Source: JAHEFU01 sp041395205
GTDB lineage: Bacteria; 4484-113; JAFGCY01
Direction of reading: 5' to 3'
DNA length: 64,000 bases
Assembly: GCA_041395205.1 (NCBI GenBank)
Contig: JAWLAZ010000003.1
Location: forward strand, 553,255-617,254
The position numbers and the translations under genes are program-made. Each line of letters begins with the position of its first letter. The stretch's first letter is position 1. The notes under the pieces are model-generated. The model had not been told where the DNA came from. It saw nothing but the letters and a program-made list of their open reading frames with translations, and did no database searches. Positions 16,933 through 26,303 of the stretch are shown in pieces.

Positions 16933-19900
16933 ATGCAGAAATTGAAATGGCACTTACGCCCATTCTTGCTGGGCGTTGCTGGTGTAATGGTACTGCTGTA
17001 CCTCGGTTCATGTGGTGGAGGATCGGGCAGCCAGGCGCTGTCTGAATTGAACCCGCAACAGGAAAGCACTGCCCTCCAGGCTCCGATCATTGTCGAGCAA
17101 TCACTGACTGAAGCACTCGAGATCGTACAGACTGCGGATTTGCCAGGTATCGATGGAGAGCTCGCCTGGATGCTTCGTGAAGCACTCGCCGCCGAACTGC
17201 AGGCTACTGGACTCAGCCGTTTCACTTCAGCCCTGCCCTCTTCCGAGAACAGCCACATCAATGACTTCAGCATGACCGCGGGCGGCGATGGCAGTGTCAG
17301 TTTCAGCTGGAGCTATGCCAACCGTGGCGACTATGACATGAACAATGAGGTCAACATCGCGGACCTCAGCGTCGTTGGCCAGTACTGGCAGAAGCGGGAC
17401 GGGGATCCGGACTGGGACAGGGCCCGCGTGGCTGACGGTGATGGCAACGGTGAGATCAATGCCGGTGACATCGTGCCCATCGCCAGCAACTACCTCGGCA
17501 GCATTCCTGCCTGGGTGATCAGTGGCAGCCTGACTCCGGAGGATTCCGCATCATGGGCCGAGATTGCCAGCATTGGCTTCGATGCCGGCATCCCGAGTGG
17601 CACGGCGCAGATCCCCCTGTTCAGCCTGGTGGTTGAGAATGCGGTGAACGGCATGTACTTCGCGGTGAACCCCCAGGGCATCGGTGCTCCGGGAGAGCTG
17701 AGTGACGTGCTGCAGTTCACGGCTGCCACCACGGTGATCGCTCCTCCGCCGACAGCCAGCCAGGGTGAGTTCGAGGACCACATTGAGCTGAGCTGGGAAG
17801 CCCAGGAAGGGGCACTGAACTACTGGCTGGAGCGCAGCGAAGCGATTGATGGCGAGTACGAGGCCGTCTTTGAAAGCAGCAGCAATCTCAGCTACAACGA
17901 CTACAGCATAGATATCAGCAAGCACTACTGGTACCGCACGCTCTACATCACTGAGCAGGGCTATGCCCCGTACTCCCTGGCCGCGGAAGGCTGGGCGCTT
18001 GAGGTACCGGAGGCACCCCAGAACGTCAAGGCCAGCGATGGCAGCAGCACTGACAATGTGCGCATCACCTGGGACACGGTGTTCAGCGCTGCCGGCTACC
18101 AGGTTTCCCGCTCCACGACCGCGGATGGCGAATACCAGGCCATTGGCAACACAACACAGACCGAGTACAGCGACAGCACCGGTGACTACGGCATTGCCTA
18201 CTTCTACAGCGTGCAGGCCACCAGTGCGGCCGGCGTCAGTGCTCCCAGTGCTCCGGACAGCGGCTATCGCGGAGTGCTTGGCCAGCCGCCCGTCGTAATC
18301 TCGGTAAGCCCCCTCAACGTTCTCGAAGGCAGCTTTGCCAAGTTCAGCGCGGTCGTCAGCGGCAACATGCCTGAGAGTTACCTCTGGAACTTCAATGGTG
18401 CAGCCAATACCTCCACGCAGAGCAGTCCGACCGTGCTGCTGGGAGCTCCCGGCACTTACTACTGCACTCTCACTGTTGCCAACCAGTGGGGAGGTGACGC
18501 ATTCGACTTCACGCTGAACATCAATCCGCAGAACAGTGCGATTGACGGGGTGAATCCCGAAAGCGGCGTGGAAGGCACTGAGGTGACGTTCATTGCGGAT
18601 TACAACGGTGCACCGGCCACCTCCTACGCATGGGACTTCGGCGGGGGTGCCAGCCCCGATACATCAATCGAGACTTCACCGACGGTGACGCTTGGCACTC
18701 CGGGGGATTATTCCGCCAGCGTGGCAATCAGCAGTGAGGATGGCACTGAATCGTACTTCTTCACGCTCAAGGTCATCGAAGGTGTGCCGCTGATTTCCGA
18801 AGTCCTGCCACTCAGCGGTGATGCCGGCGAGGTCCTGAACATGCAGGCCAGCAACATCGGCGGCGCTGTGGACAGCTGGGCCTGGGATTTCGGCAGCGCG
18901 GCCACGCCCTCCACATCCAGCGCTGTCAGCCCGGCCATCACCCTCGGTGCCAGCGGCAATTACTCCTGCAGCGTCACAGCCACGAATGCCAAGGGCAGTG
19001 ATACCTTCGAGTTCACCCTGCAGGTCCTGCCCCCCGCCCCGCAGATCACCGCCGTAAATCCGAAGACCGGTGTATCCGGCAGTGCTCTGAGCCCGATGGC
19101 CACCAACAGCGGCGGCCAGGTCGCCAGCTGGGCCTGGTACTTCGGTGGTGGCGCCACTCCGAACAGCAGTGCCCTCGCCAATCCGACCGTTACCCTCGGA
19201 GCCCCGGGAATCTACAACGGCAGCCTGGTGGCCACGAACGTGAACGGCAGTGTGATCTTCCCCTTCACCCTGACTGTCAATGCCCCTCCGCCCGACATCA
19301 CGGCCGTAGCGCCCAAGAGCGGTGTGAGCGGTGCCCTGATCCAGCCGATCGCCACGAACAGCGGTGGTCCCGTCACTGACTGGACCTGGAATTTCGGTGG
19401 CGGTGCCTCACCCAATACGTCCAATGACCAGAGTCCGCAGATCACACTCGGAGCTCCCGGGACCTACAACGCAACGGTTACGGCCCAGACCGGTACTGAA
19501 ATCAGCCAGCTGCCATTCACGCTGACCGTCAGCGTGGCAGCTCCCGAGATCCTGAACGTGGTACCTGCCAGTGGATCATCCGGCAGCACCGTGGAGTTCA
19601 TTCCGACCATGAGCGGCGGTGCCGTCACCTCCTGGACCTGGGACTTCGGCGGTGCCGCGACTCCGAATACATCCACTGATCCATCGCCGGAAGTCGTTCT
19701 GGGGGCGGCTGGGAACTACACCATGACCCTGGTTGCCACCAATGGCGGCGGTTTCGATACCTTCAGCATGCCACTCAGCGTCGCCGTGGCCATTCCGAAC
19801 CTCGGGGCCGTGAGTCCGACGACCGGAGTGACCGGTGCCGGCTATTCTCCCAGCGTATCCAACAGCGGCGGAGCCGTCGACACCTGGTCCTGGGCCTTTA

Positions 19901-21132
19901 CCGGTGGAGCCACTCCTGATTCATCCTCGCTTGCCGCACCGACCGTGACGCTCGGCAGCCCCGGTGCATATGAATGCTCCGTGGAGGGTACCAACGTCAC
20001 CGGATCCAGCAACAGCGCCTTCCTGCTGGAGGTGGCCTGCGCTGCACCCACGAACATCCAGGCCAGCGATGGGACCAGCAACAGCCAGGTCAGCGTGAGC
20101 TGGACTGCCTCAACCGGAGCCGACCGCTACATCGTCGAACGCTCAACCTCGCAGAATGGCAGCTATACGGAACTGGCAAGCAATGTGACGACAACGAGCT
20201 ACAACGACACCGGAGCCAGCATCGGCATCACCTACTGGTACCGCATCAAGGCGGTCGTGGACCCCGAGGATCATGATCCGATCGTCAGCGCACCCGGGAC
20301 TGCCAATTCCGGCTGGCGCAGCTCTGCTGCCCCCACCGGCGTGGCTGCCACGGATGGTGATCATGCGAGCAAGGTCGCCGTCAGCTGGAGCGGCGTGACA
20401 GGCGCCACGGGCTACACCGTGCTGCGTGCCACCAGCCAGAATGGCAGCTACAGCTCCGTGGGCACCCCCACCGGTACGAGCTTCGATGACACCACCGCAA
20501 CGGCGGGCACCACTTACTGGTACAAGGTGCGTTCGGAAACGGCTGCCGGCAACGGTGGTACCAGCTCAGCGGATGATGGCTACCGCGCCACCGCAGCTCC
20601 CGGCAGCGTCGCCGCCACGGATGGCGCGCATTCCGACAAGGTGGCGATCAGCTGGAACAGCGTGACCGGCGCGACCGGCTACACCGTGCTCCGAGCCACC
20701 AGCCAGAATGGCAGCTACAGCTCCATCGGTACCCCGACCGGCACCAGCTTTGACGACACCACCGCGAGCATCGGAACCACCTACTGGTACAAGGTGCGCT
20801 CCGAATCCGCCGCGGGATCAGGACTGACCGGCGGCCCTGATTCAGGCTGGCGCAGCACAGGCATTGCCCAGAACGTCAGCGCGACGGATGGTGACTTCAC
20901 CAACAAGGTGCGCATCACATGGGACTCAGTCAGCGGAGCAACCAGCTACACGATCCTGCGGGCAGACTCCGAGAACGGCAGCTACAGCGTGCTTGGAACC
21001 AGCAACAATGAACAGTATGACGACTCGACCGTGACCGTTGACCAGATCTACTGGTACAAGGTGCGCTCTGAGTCGGCACCTGGTGCCGGCGGTACGAGCT
21101 CAGCCGACGACGGCTTCGCGACCGCACCCTAA
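16933..21132 (+). CDS. Giant lipoprotein: dockerin-like, FN3 and PKD-like repeats
   Basis: A 1399-residue predicted lipoprotein. A basic start and hydrophobic segment end in the lipobox L-G-S-C. A dockerin-like pair of calcium loops follows (GDYDMNNEVNIADLSVVGQY, then VADGDGNGEINAGDIVPIA; residues about 130-190). Next come two FN3-like domains (about 270-447), seven PKD-like repeats of about 82-85 residues (about 450-1035; each with S-W-x-W-D/Y-F-G-G-G-A-T-P-N-x-S and P-x-V-T-L-G-x-P-G-x-Y), and four FN3-like repeats of about 90 residues to the end. It is probably a surface-exposed binding or structural protein, and I see no enzyme domain. Start ATG at 16933, preceded by AGAGGAAAA. It is the first of four co-directional lipoprotein genes (16933-31557). 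Confidence 0.85.
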   Translation: MQKLKWHLRPFLLGVAGVMVLLYLGSCGGGSGSQALSELNPQQESTALQAPIIVEQSLTEALEIVQTADLPGIDGELAWMLREALAAELQATGLSRFTSALPSSENSHINDFSMTAGGDGSVSFSWSYANRGDYDMNNEVNIADLSVVGQYWQKRDGDPDWDRARVADGDGNGEINAGDIVPIASNYLGSIPAWVISGSLTPEDSASWAEIASIGFDAGIPSGTAQIPLFSLVVENAVNGMYFAVNPQGIGAPGELSDVLQFTAATTVIAPPPTASQGEFEDHIELSWEAQEGALNYWLERSEAIDGEYEAVFESSSNLSYNDYSIDISKHYWYRTLYITEQGYAPYSLAAEGWALEVPEAPQNVKASDGSSTDNVRITWDTVFSAAGYQVSRSTTADGEYQAIGNTTQTEYSDSTGDYGIAYFYSVQATSAAGVSAPSAPDSGYRGVLGQPPVVISVSPLNVLEGSFAKFSAVVSGNMPESYLWNFNGAANTSTQSSPTVLLGAPGTYYCTLTVANQWGGDAFDFTLNINPQNSAIDGVNPESGVEGTEVTFIADYNGAPATSYAWDFGGGASPDTSIETSPTVTLGTPGDYSASVAISSEDGTESYFFTLKVIEGVPLISEVLPLSGDAGEVLNMQASNIGGAVDSWAWDFGSAATPSTSSAVSPAITLGASGNYSCSVTATNAKGSDTFEFTLQVLPPAPQITAVNPKTGVSGSALSPMATNSGGQVASWAWYFGGGATPNSSALANPTVTLGAPGIYNGSLVATNVNGSVIFPFTLTVNAPPPDITAVAPKSGVSGALIQPIATNSGGPVTDWTWNFGGGASPNTSNDQSPQITLGAPGTYNATVTAQTGTEISQLPFTLTVSVAAPEILNVVPASGSSGSTVEFIPTMSGGAVTSWTWDFGGAATPNTSTDPSPEVVLGAAGNYTMTLVATNGGGFDTFSMPLSVAVAIPNLGAVSPTTGVTGAGYSPSVSNSGGAVDTWSWAFTGGATPDSSSLAAPTVTLGSPGAYECSVEGTNVTGSSNSAFLLEVACAAPTNIQASDGTSNSQVSVSWTASTGADRYIVERSTSQNGSYTELASNVTTTSYNDTGASIGITYWYRIKAVVDPEDHDPIVSAPGTANSGWRSSAAPTGVAATDGDHASKVAVSWSGVTGATGYTVLRATSQNGSYSSVGTPTGTSFDDTTATAGTTYWYKVRSETAAGNGGTSSADDGYRATAAPGSVAATDGAHSDKVAISWNSVTGATGYTVLRATSQNGSYSSIGTPTGTSFDDTTASIGTTYWYKVRSESAAGSGLTGGPDSGWRSTGIAQNVSATDGDFTNKVRITWDSVSGATSYTILRADSENGSYSVLGTSNNEQYDDSTVTVDQIYWYKVRSESAPGAGGTSSADDGFATAP
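20038..21132 (+). repeat. Four tandem FN3-like repeats at the end of the giant lipoprotein gene
   Basis: Four units of about 270 bases each encode A-A-P-x-x-V-x-A-T-D-G ... G-Y-T-V-L-R-A-T-S-Q-N-G-S-Y-S-S ... T-Y-W-Y-K-V-R-S-E-x-A-A-G. Units 2 and 3 are the closest pair, with identical runs such as GATGYTVLRATSQNGSYSS, which indicates recent internal duplication and a risk of length variation or misassembly here. Confidence 0.8.
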
Positions 21133-21198
21133 GCTGCCCACCCGGGTTGTCCATTCGATCCTGCCGCTCTCAGGCAGCCACGAATAGAGGAAATGACG

Positions 21199-24100
21199 AT
21201 GATTGGAAACAAGAACAGCATTGCGGTACTGGCAGCGGTGATCACCTGCCTGCTCTGGCTGAGCGCCTGCGGCGGCGGCGGTGGCAACCAGGGCCTGATG
21301 AGTCTGGAACCAGGTGCCTCCGGCCGCCAGTCTGAACTCGGCCCGGCTCCCAGCGCGGATGAACTGCGCCAGGTACTCGAGGCTGAGCTGGCAGCGCTGG
21401 GCAAGGACCCGGACCGCACAGCCGCCAAGGCACCCGCCGGTGGATTCGTGTTCGACCTGCAGGGTGGTGCCTTTGATCCTGATGGCTCAGGTCCGCTTGG
21501 CAATGCCGGAATCGTGCTGAACTGGACGGAAATCCTGGAAGGTGACTACGATTCCAACGGCGAGGTCGGCCTGACGGACCTGACGCCGATCGCCGTCAAC
21601 TTCGGCCGGGAAGTCAACTATGACAATGCCCAGGACCACAGCGGCATCAGCTGGTGGCCCAGCGGTGATCCCGAGGACAACCTCGGCAACGGCACGGAAG
21701 TGCCTCCGCAGGAGAACAGCGGTGCGCTCAACTGGCGCCTGTCCCGGGTGGATGGCGACCGCAACGGCCTGATCAACACCTCTGACGTGACAACGATTGC
21801 CCAGCACTGGGGGGAACGTATCAGCGGCTACCGCGTATACCGCAAGGGGCCTGGCGAACTTGAGTTCAAGCTGCTGCCGGATGCCTCTGATCCGCAGTCC
21901 CCGCTGTCCGTATCCCGCAGTGTGGCCGGACCGAAGGCCATGAGCGCGGTGAGTGCGGCATTCCCGGTGCGCTACTCCTTCGTGGATCCCGAGCCGACCA
22001 ACGAGGTATTCCAGTACCGCGTTGTGCCCTACGACATTGACAGCCAGACCGAGGGTTCACAGTCCATCGAGATCCAGGTCGATGCCAGTCTCGGGACCAT
22101 CGGTGCCAGCCTGGTGCAGGCCGATTTCAGCACGGGGATCAGTGAGGGCGGCATTCCGCTCTCAGTGGGATTCGACGCTTCCAGCTCATTTGCGATCGGT
22201 TCCGAGATCGTGCGCTACCAGTGGGACTTCGACGGTGACGGCTCCATTGATCTCGACGCCGGCTCCGACCCCCTGGCGATCTTCACCTACACGGAGAACA
22301 TCCGCTACAACGCCACGCTGATCGTGACCTCCGCCGATGGTGATACCGCCAGCGCGGTCCGCGCCGTATCCGTGCTTGGTGGCAATGGCAACATCCCGCC
22401 CACTCCGCATCTGGAAATGACCGACAACGCCAATGACCGGCGCATACCGGATTCCGACAACCCGACTCTCCAGGGCCTGTTGCCGCTCAGTGTGCACTTT
22501 GATGCCAGCAGCAGCTCCGATTTCGACGGATCAATCGTCAACTATGCCTGGGACTTCGACGGTGACGGCGTGGCGGACTTCGTCGACAACCTGCCGACCG
22601 TGGACTACACCTTTACCGAGAACTCGACCTTCAACGTCAGCGTGACGATTGAGGACAATGATGGCGGCCGTGCCAGCAAGCAGGCCACGGTGATCGTCAC
22701 CAACGGCGCCGGCAACTGGCCGCCCAGCGCACGGATCAGTGCAGTACCCGTCAAGGGAGCCCCGCCGCTGGACGTGCAGTTCGACGGCGGCCTGAGCTTT
22801 GACCCGGACGGCGTGATCGTGCGCTACGAATGGGATCTGAACGATGACGGCACCTACGAACGCGACACAGGTGCCAGTGCGCGGATCAGCAATGTCTTCA
22901 ATGAGAGCAAGGCCTACAACGTCTGGCTGCGCGTAACGGATGACAGCGGTGCGACTGCCATCCGCCGCCAGCTGGTGATCGTCAACAACGCACCCTTCGC
23001 GGCACTCACCGCCAATGTGACCACTGGACCGGCGGCGCTTGAGGTGCAGTTCGATGGCAGCGGTTCTTCCGATACTGATACCAATGACCTGATCGTCCAG
23101 CATGAATGGGACTTCGATGGCGACGGAATCTATGACACCAATACCGGCACGATCGCCGTGGCCCGCCATACCTACTTCAACGTGGGCAGCTACAGCGCCG
23201 GCCTGCGCGTGACGGATCGCTACGGCGAAAGCACTTCAACGACTCTCGGCATAACCGTACTCGAGCCGCCCAGCAATATCCTGCCGGTGGCCCGGATTGA
23301 GGCCTTCCCCAATACCGTCACGGCAGGTGAGAGCGTGCAGCTGGATGCCACTCCGAGTTCGGATGCCGACGGAGACATCATCTCCTGGGCCTGGGACTTC
23401 GATGGCGATCAGATCTTCGACCAGATCTCCTACGACTCCAGTCTTGTGAACCACACCTATGGTGAAGCGGGCAGCTTTGAGGCCACTGTGCGCGTGACCG
23501 ACAACCTGGGGGGCACGGCCAAGGCCAGCACCCTCGTGACGGTGCTCGGCGTGAACGGCAACCAACCCCCCGTTGCTTCGCTGGTGGTGACGCCCGCCGG
23601 GGGCGCTCCTCCGATTGCCGTGCAGTTTGATGCGACCGGCAGTGTTGATCCCGACGGCACGATTGCCAGCTATGAATGGGATCTCGACGGTGACGGCAGC
23701 TTTGAGGAAAACTCCGGCACGACTGGCGTCAATTCCAGGATCTATACGACCAAGGGTGTCTACAACGTGATGGTGCGCATCACGGATGACCAGGGTGCGA
23801 CCGCGAAGAAGATCGTGCCCGTCACGGTCGGCACGCCGCCCACGGCAGTGCTCAGCACGGACATCGATTCCGATTCCAACCCGCCGGAGCGCGTCACCGA
23901 GGACCCGAGCTCCGTAACCCTCAACGCATCCGCGAGCTTCGATGCCGACGGCCTGATCACCGACTACGCCTGGGATGTCGACAACAACGGCATCTACGAG
24001 ATCAGCACCGGTGTCTCTCCCTTCCTGAGCGTGACCTTCGATCTGGAAAATGTCGAGTTCAACACTGACACCGGTCTGTGGGAGCCGCGCCCGCGCGTGA

Positions 24101-26292
24101 TCGCTCTGGGCACGAGCTACTATCCGGAAGGCATCTTCCCCGGCGTGTTCCCCTCCGTGGCCCTGATGAGCGTGCGCGTGACGGATGACATCAATGCCAC
24201 GGGTGTTGCCACGATTCCGATCGTGGTCGAGGACCGCTACGACGAGATTGAGGACAATGACAACTACACCCAGGCCAACCACCTCGAAGGCACGGGGGCC
24301 AGCGGTGTCTTCAGCCCCAACCAGGTCGGCGGGGACAGCCTGAGCGGAGTGCGCCGCAACTACGGCAGCTCATTCATCTCCGGTGCTGAAGCCATCAGCA
24401 GCCTGCGTGGCAACCTGGGCTTCCTGGATGACAACGGCCAGGGTTACAACGGTGACGATGACGACTTCTACAGCTTCACGCTGGATGACGGCGGTCATGT
24501 CGTGATTGACCTGCTGTTCGACGGCCTGAATGCCGGTGGTGCCGACCTGAACCTGCGCCTGATCGGCAGTGACGGTGTGAGCGTGCTGGCGGAATCGCTG
24601 AGCACGAACAGCAATGAGCATATCGAGTATGACTTCCGCGACGGCGGCACCTACTACGTCCGGGCCAACCGTTTCCTCGGAGCCCGTGCCGATTACCAGC
24701 TCAACCTGAGCGTGGGCCCGATCCAGTACTACCCGGATGATGCCATTGACAATGACAACGGCAGCCAGGGCACCGCTGACCCCTATGTGCTGGTGCAGCA
24801 GAACAACATGAGCGCAGCCGTCGGCCGGCTGGGTGGCAGCGACCTGCGGGACTGGTACAGCTTCGACATGGTCCCCAATGCACAGCTCGACATCCGCCTG
24901 CTGTTCACCCACAAGGTCGGCGACCTCGACATGGAGCTGCGCGGCCCGAGCGGGGAGCTGCTGTCCTACAGCAGTACGGTCACTGACAACGAGTTCATCA
25001 GCTATACGATCCCCGGCGGCGTTTCCGGCACGGGCTACGTCAAGGTGGAGTTCAACTCCGGTGGTGAGACCAACTACCACCTGAGCATCGGCTACCCGCC
25101 GCCGGTGCCCACCAACCTCAATGCCACCAAGGGTGTCAACAGCACGCTCGTGACGGTGACCTGGTCGCCGGGTACCGGAGGCAACAGCTTCGACGGCTAC
25201 GAACTGTTCATCGCCGACAACCCGGACGGCCCCTACAACCTGCTGGAGCGCGTGGGCAGCTTCGTGACCAGCTACCAGCTGCCGACCACCGAGAGCCACC
25301 CCTGGTGGTTCAAGGTCCGCAGTTACCGCAATGGCAATCAGGCACCCAGTGACTTCACGGATCCGCAGTTCGGCTTCTCGGTCAACCTGCGCAGTGCCAC
25401 GGGGGTTTCCGCCAGCGACGGTGAGGATAACCGCCTGATCACCCTCAGATGGAACTCGCCGACGAGCGGTCCCGCCCCGGATGAGTACCTGATCCAGCGC
25501 TCACCGCAGTACAACGTCAACGCCTGGGAGCTGCTCGCTACCGTGAGTGGGCTCGACAATGAATATGTCGATGATGTCGGCATTCCGGCAGACGGATCGA
25601 GCTACCTTGCCAAGGCCTACCACTACAGAGTGGTTTCCGTGAAGGAGAACTACAACCTCGCTTACAGTTCCTATGATCTCGGTTACCCCGCAGTGCTGGA
25701 TCAGCCCTATGGGGTCAATGCTTCTGATGGATCGTGGAATGACAGGATTCTCGTGTCCTGGTACTACAACGGTACGCATGGCGAGGCTCCGGACGGCTTC
25801 AAGATCTACCGCCGCGATGAGTACACGGATCAGGTAGTGGAGGCCATGGATGTATCCGGCGGCAGCACGCGCAGTGCGATGGTGCAGACCAACTTCGCCG
25901 GGACCTACTATGTCAAGGCCTACAAGCAGGACTACGGCCTCAGCCCGCTGAGCAGTGGCAACTACGGCTTCAGCAAGGGTCTGCAGCCTCCCGCAGATCT
26001 GTACGGTGTGCAGGTCAACACGAGCAATGACTACACCTTCGAAGTGCACTGGGCCAATCCCAATGAGGGACCGCGGCCGCAGTACTTCCAGTATCAGTAC
26101 TACAGGGCATCCGGAGGCACCAATGCAGGCTACAGCAACACCAGTGGCACCAGCCTGACGATTTCCTCGCAGCCTTCCGCACCGCCGAACGGTGGCACCT
26201 CTGATGTGACGGTCAGAGTGAAGAGCGTACGTTCCGGTGCCAGCAGCAACTGGGCCACCACCACCATCACGCTCAAGAACCTCAACAACTGA
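21199..26292 (+). CDS. Giant lipoprotein: dockerin-like, seven PKD, two PPC and several FN3 domains
   Basis: A 1697-residue predicted lipoprotein with lipobox L-S-A-C. In order: a conserved stalk (LEAELAALGKDPDRT), a split dockerin-like module (GDYDSNGEVGLTDLTPIA and VDGDRNGLINTSDVTTIA, separated by a roughly 50-residue insert with the block SGISWWPSGDP), an FN3-like domain, seven PKD domains (about 305-1010; each with Y-x-W-D-F-D-G-D-G), two bacterial pre-peptidase C-terminal (PPC) domains (DDDFYSFTL and LRDWYSFDM), then about four FN3 domains. Two in-frame ATGs are possible. AGAGG (21186-21190) is 2 nt from the one at 21193 and 8 nt from the one at 21199, so 21199 is chosen. It is most likely a surface adhesion or glycan-binding protein. 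Confidence 0.85.
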   Translation: MIGNKNSIAVLAAVITCLLWLSACGGGGGNQGLMSLEPGASGRQSELGPAPSADELRQVLEAELAALGKDPDRTAAKAPAGGFVFDLQGGAFDPDGSGPLGNAGIVLNWTEILEGDYDSNGEVGLTDLTPIAVNFGREVNYDNAQDHSGISWWPSGDPEDNLGNGTEVPPQENSGALNWRLSRVDGDRNGLINTSDVTTIAQHWGERISGYRVYRKGPGELEFKLLPDASDPQSPLSVSRSVAGPKAMSAVSAAFPVRYSFVDPEPTNEVFQYRVVPYDIDSQTEGSQSIEIQVDASLGTIGASLVQADFSTGISEGGIPLSVGFDASSSFAIGSEIVRYQWDFDGDGSIDLDAGSDPLAIFTYTENIRYNATLIVTSADGDTASAVRAVSVLGGNGNIPPTPHLEMTDNANDRRIPDSDNPTLQGLLPLSVHFDASSSSDFDGSIVNYAWDFDGDGVADFVDNLPTVDYTFTENSTFNVSVTIEDNDGGRASKQATVIVTNGAGNWPPSARISAVPVKGAPPLDVQFDGGLSFDPDGVIVRYEWDLNDDGTYERDTGASARISNVFNESKAYNVWLRVTDDSGATAIRRQLVIVNNAPFAALTANVTTGPAALEVQFDGSGSSDTDTNDLIVQHEWDFDGDGIYDTNTGTIAVARHTYFNVGSYSAGLRVTDRYGESTSTTLGITVLEPPSNILPVARIEAFPNTVTAGESVQLDATPSSDADGDIISWAWDFDGDQIFDQISYDSSLVNHTYGEAGSFEATVRVTDNLGGTAKASTLVTVLGVNGNQPPVASLVVTPAGGAPPIAVQFDATGSVDPDGTIASYEWDLDGDGSFEENSGTTGVNSRIYTTKGVYNVMVRITDDQGATAKKIVPVTVGTPPTAVLSTDIDSDSNPPERVTEDPSSVTLNASASFDADGLITDYAWDVDNNGIYEISTGVSPFLSVTFDLENVEFNTDTGLWEPRPRVIALGTSYYPEGIFPGVFPSVALMSVRVTDDINATGVATIPIVVEDRYDEIEDNDNYTQANHLEGTGASGVFSPNQVGGDSLSGVRRNYGSSFISGAEAISSLRGNLGFLDDNGQGYNGDDDDFYSFTLDDGGHVVIDLLFDGLNAGGADLNLRLIGSDGVSVLAESLSTNSNEHIEYDFRDGGTYYVRANRFLGARADYQLNLSVGPIQYYPDDAIDNDNGSQGTADPYVLVQQNNMSAAVGRLGGSDLRDWYSFDMVPNAQLDIRLLFTHKVGDLDMELRGPSGELLSYSSTVTDNEFISYTIPGGVSGTGYVKVEFNSGGETNYHLSIGYPPPVPTNLNATKGVNSTLVTVTWSPGTGGNSFDGYELFIADNPDGPYNLLERVGSFVTSYQLPTTESHPWWFKVRSYRNGNQAPSDFTDPQFGFSVNLRSATGVSASDGEDNRLITLRWNSPTSGPAPDEYLIQRSPQYNVNAWELLATVSGLDNEYVDDVGIPADGSSYLAKAYHYRVVSVKENYNLAYSSYDLGYPAVLDQPYGVNASDGSWNDRILVSWYYNGTHGEAPDGFKIYRRDEYTDQVVEAMDVSGGSTRSAMVQTNFAGTYYVKAYKQDYGLSPLSSGNYGFSKGLQPPADLYGVQVNTSNDYTFEVHWANPNEGPRPQYFQYQYYRASGGTNAGYSNTSGTSLTISSQPSAPPNGGTSDVTVRVKSVRSGASSNWATTTITLKNLNN

Positions 26293-26303
26293 GGACCGGC
26301 AGT

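Noticed and set aside
20038..21132. CRISPR-like or tandem DNA repeat
   Set aside because: The periodicity is about 270 bases, fully in frame, with synonymous differences. It is a protein-domain repeat, not an array with spacers.
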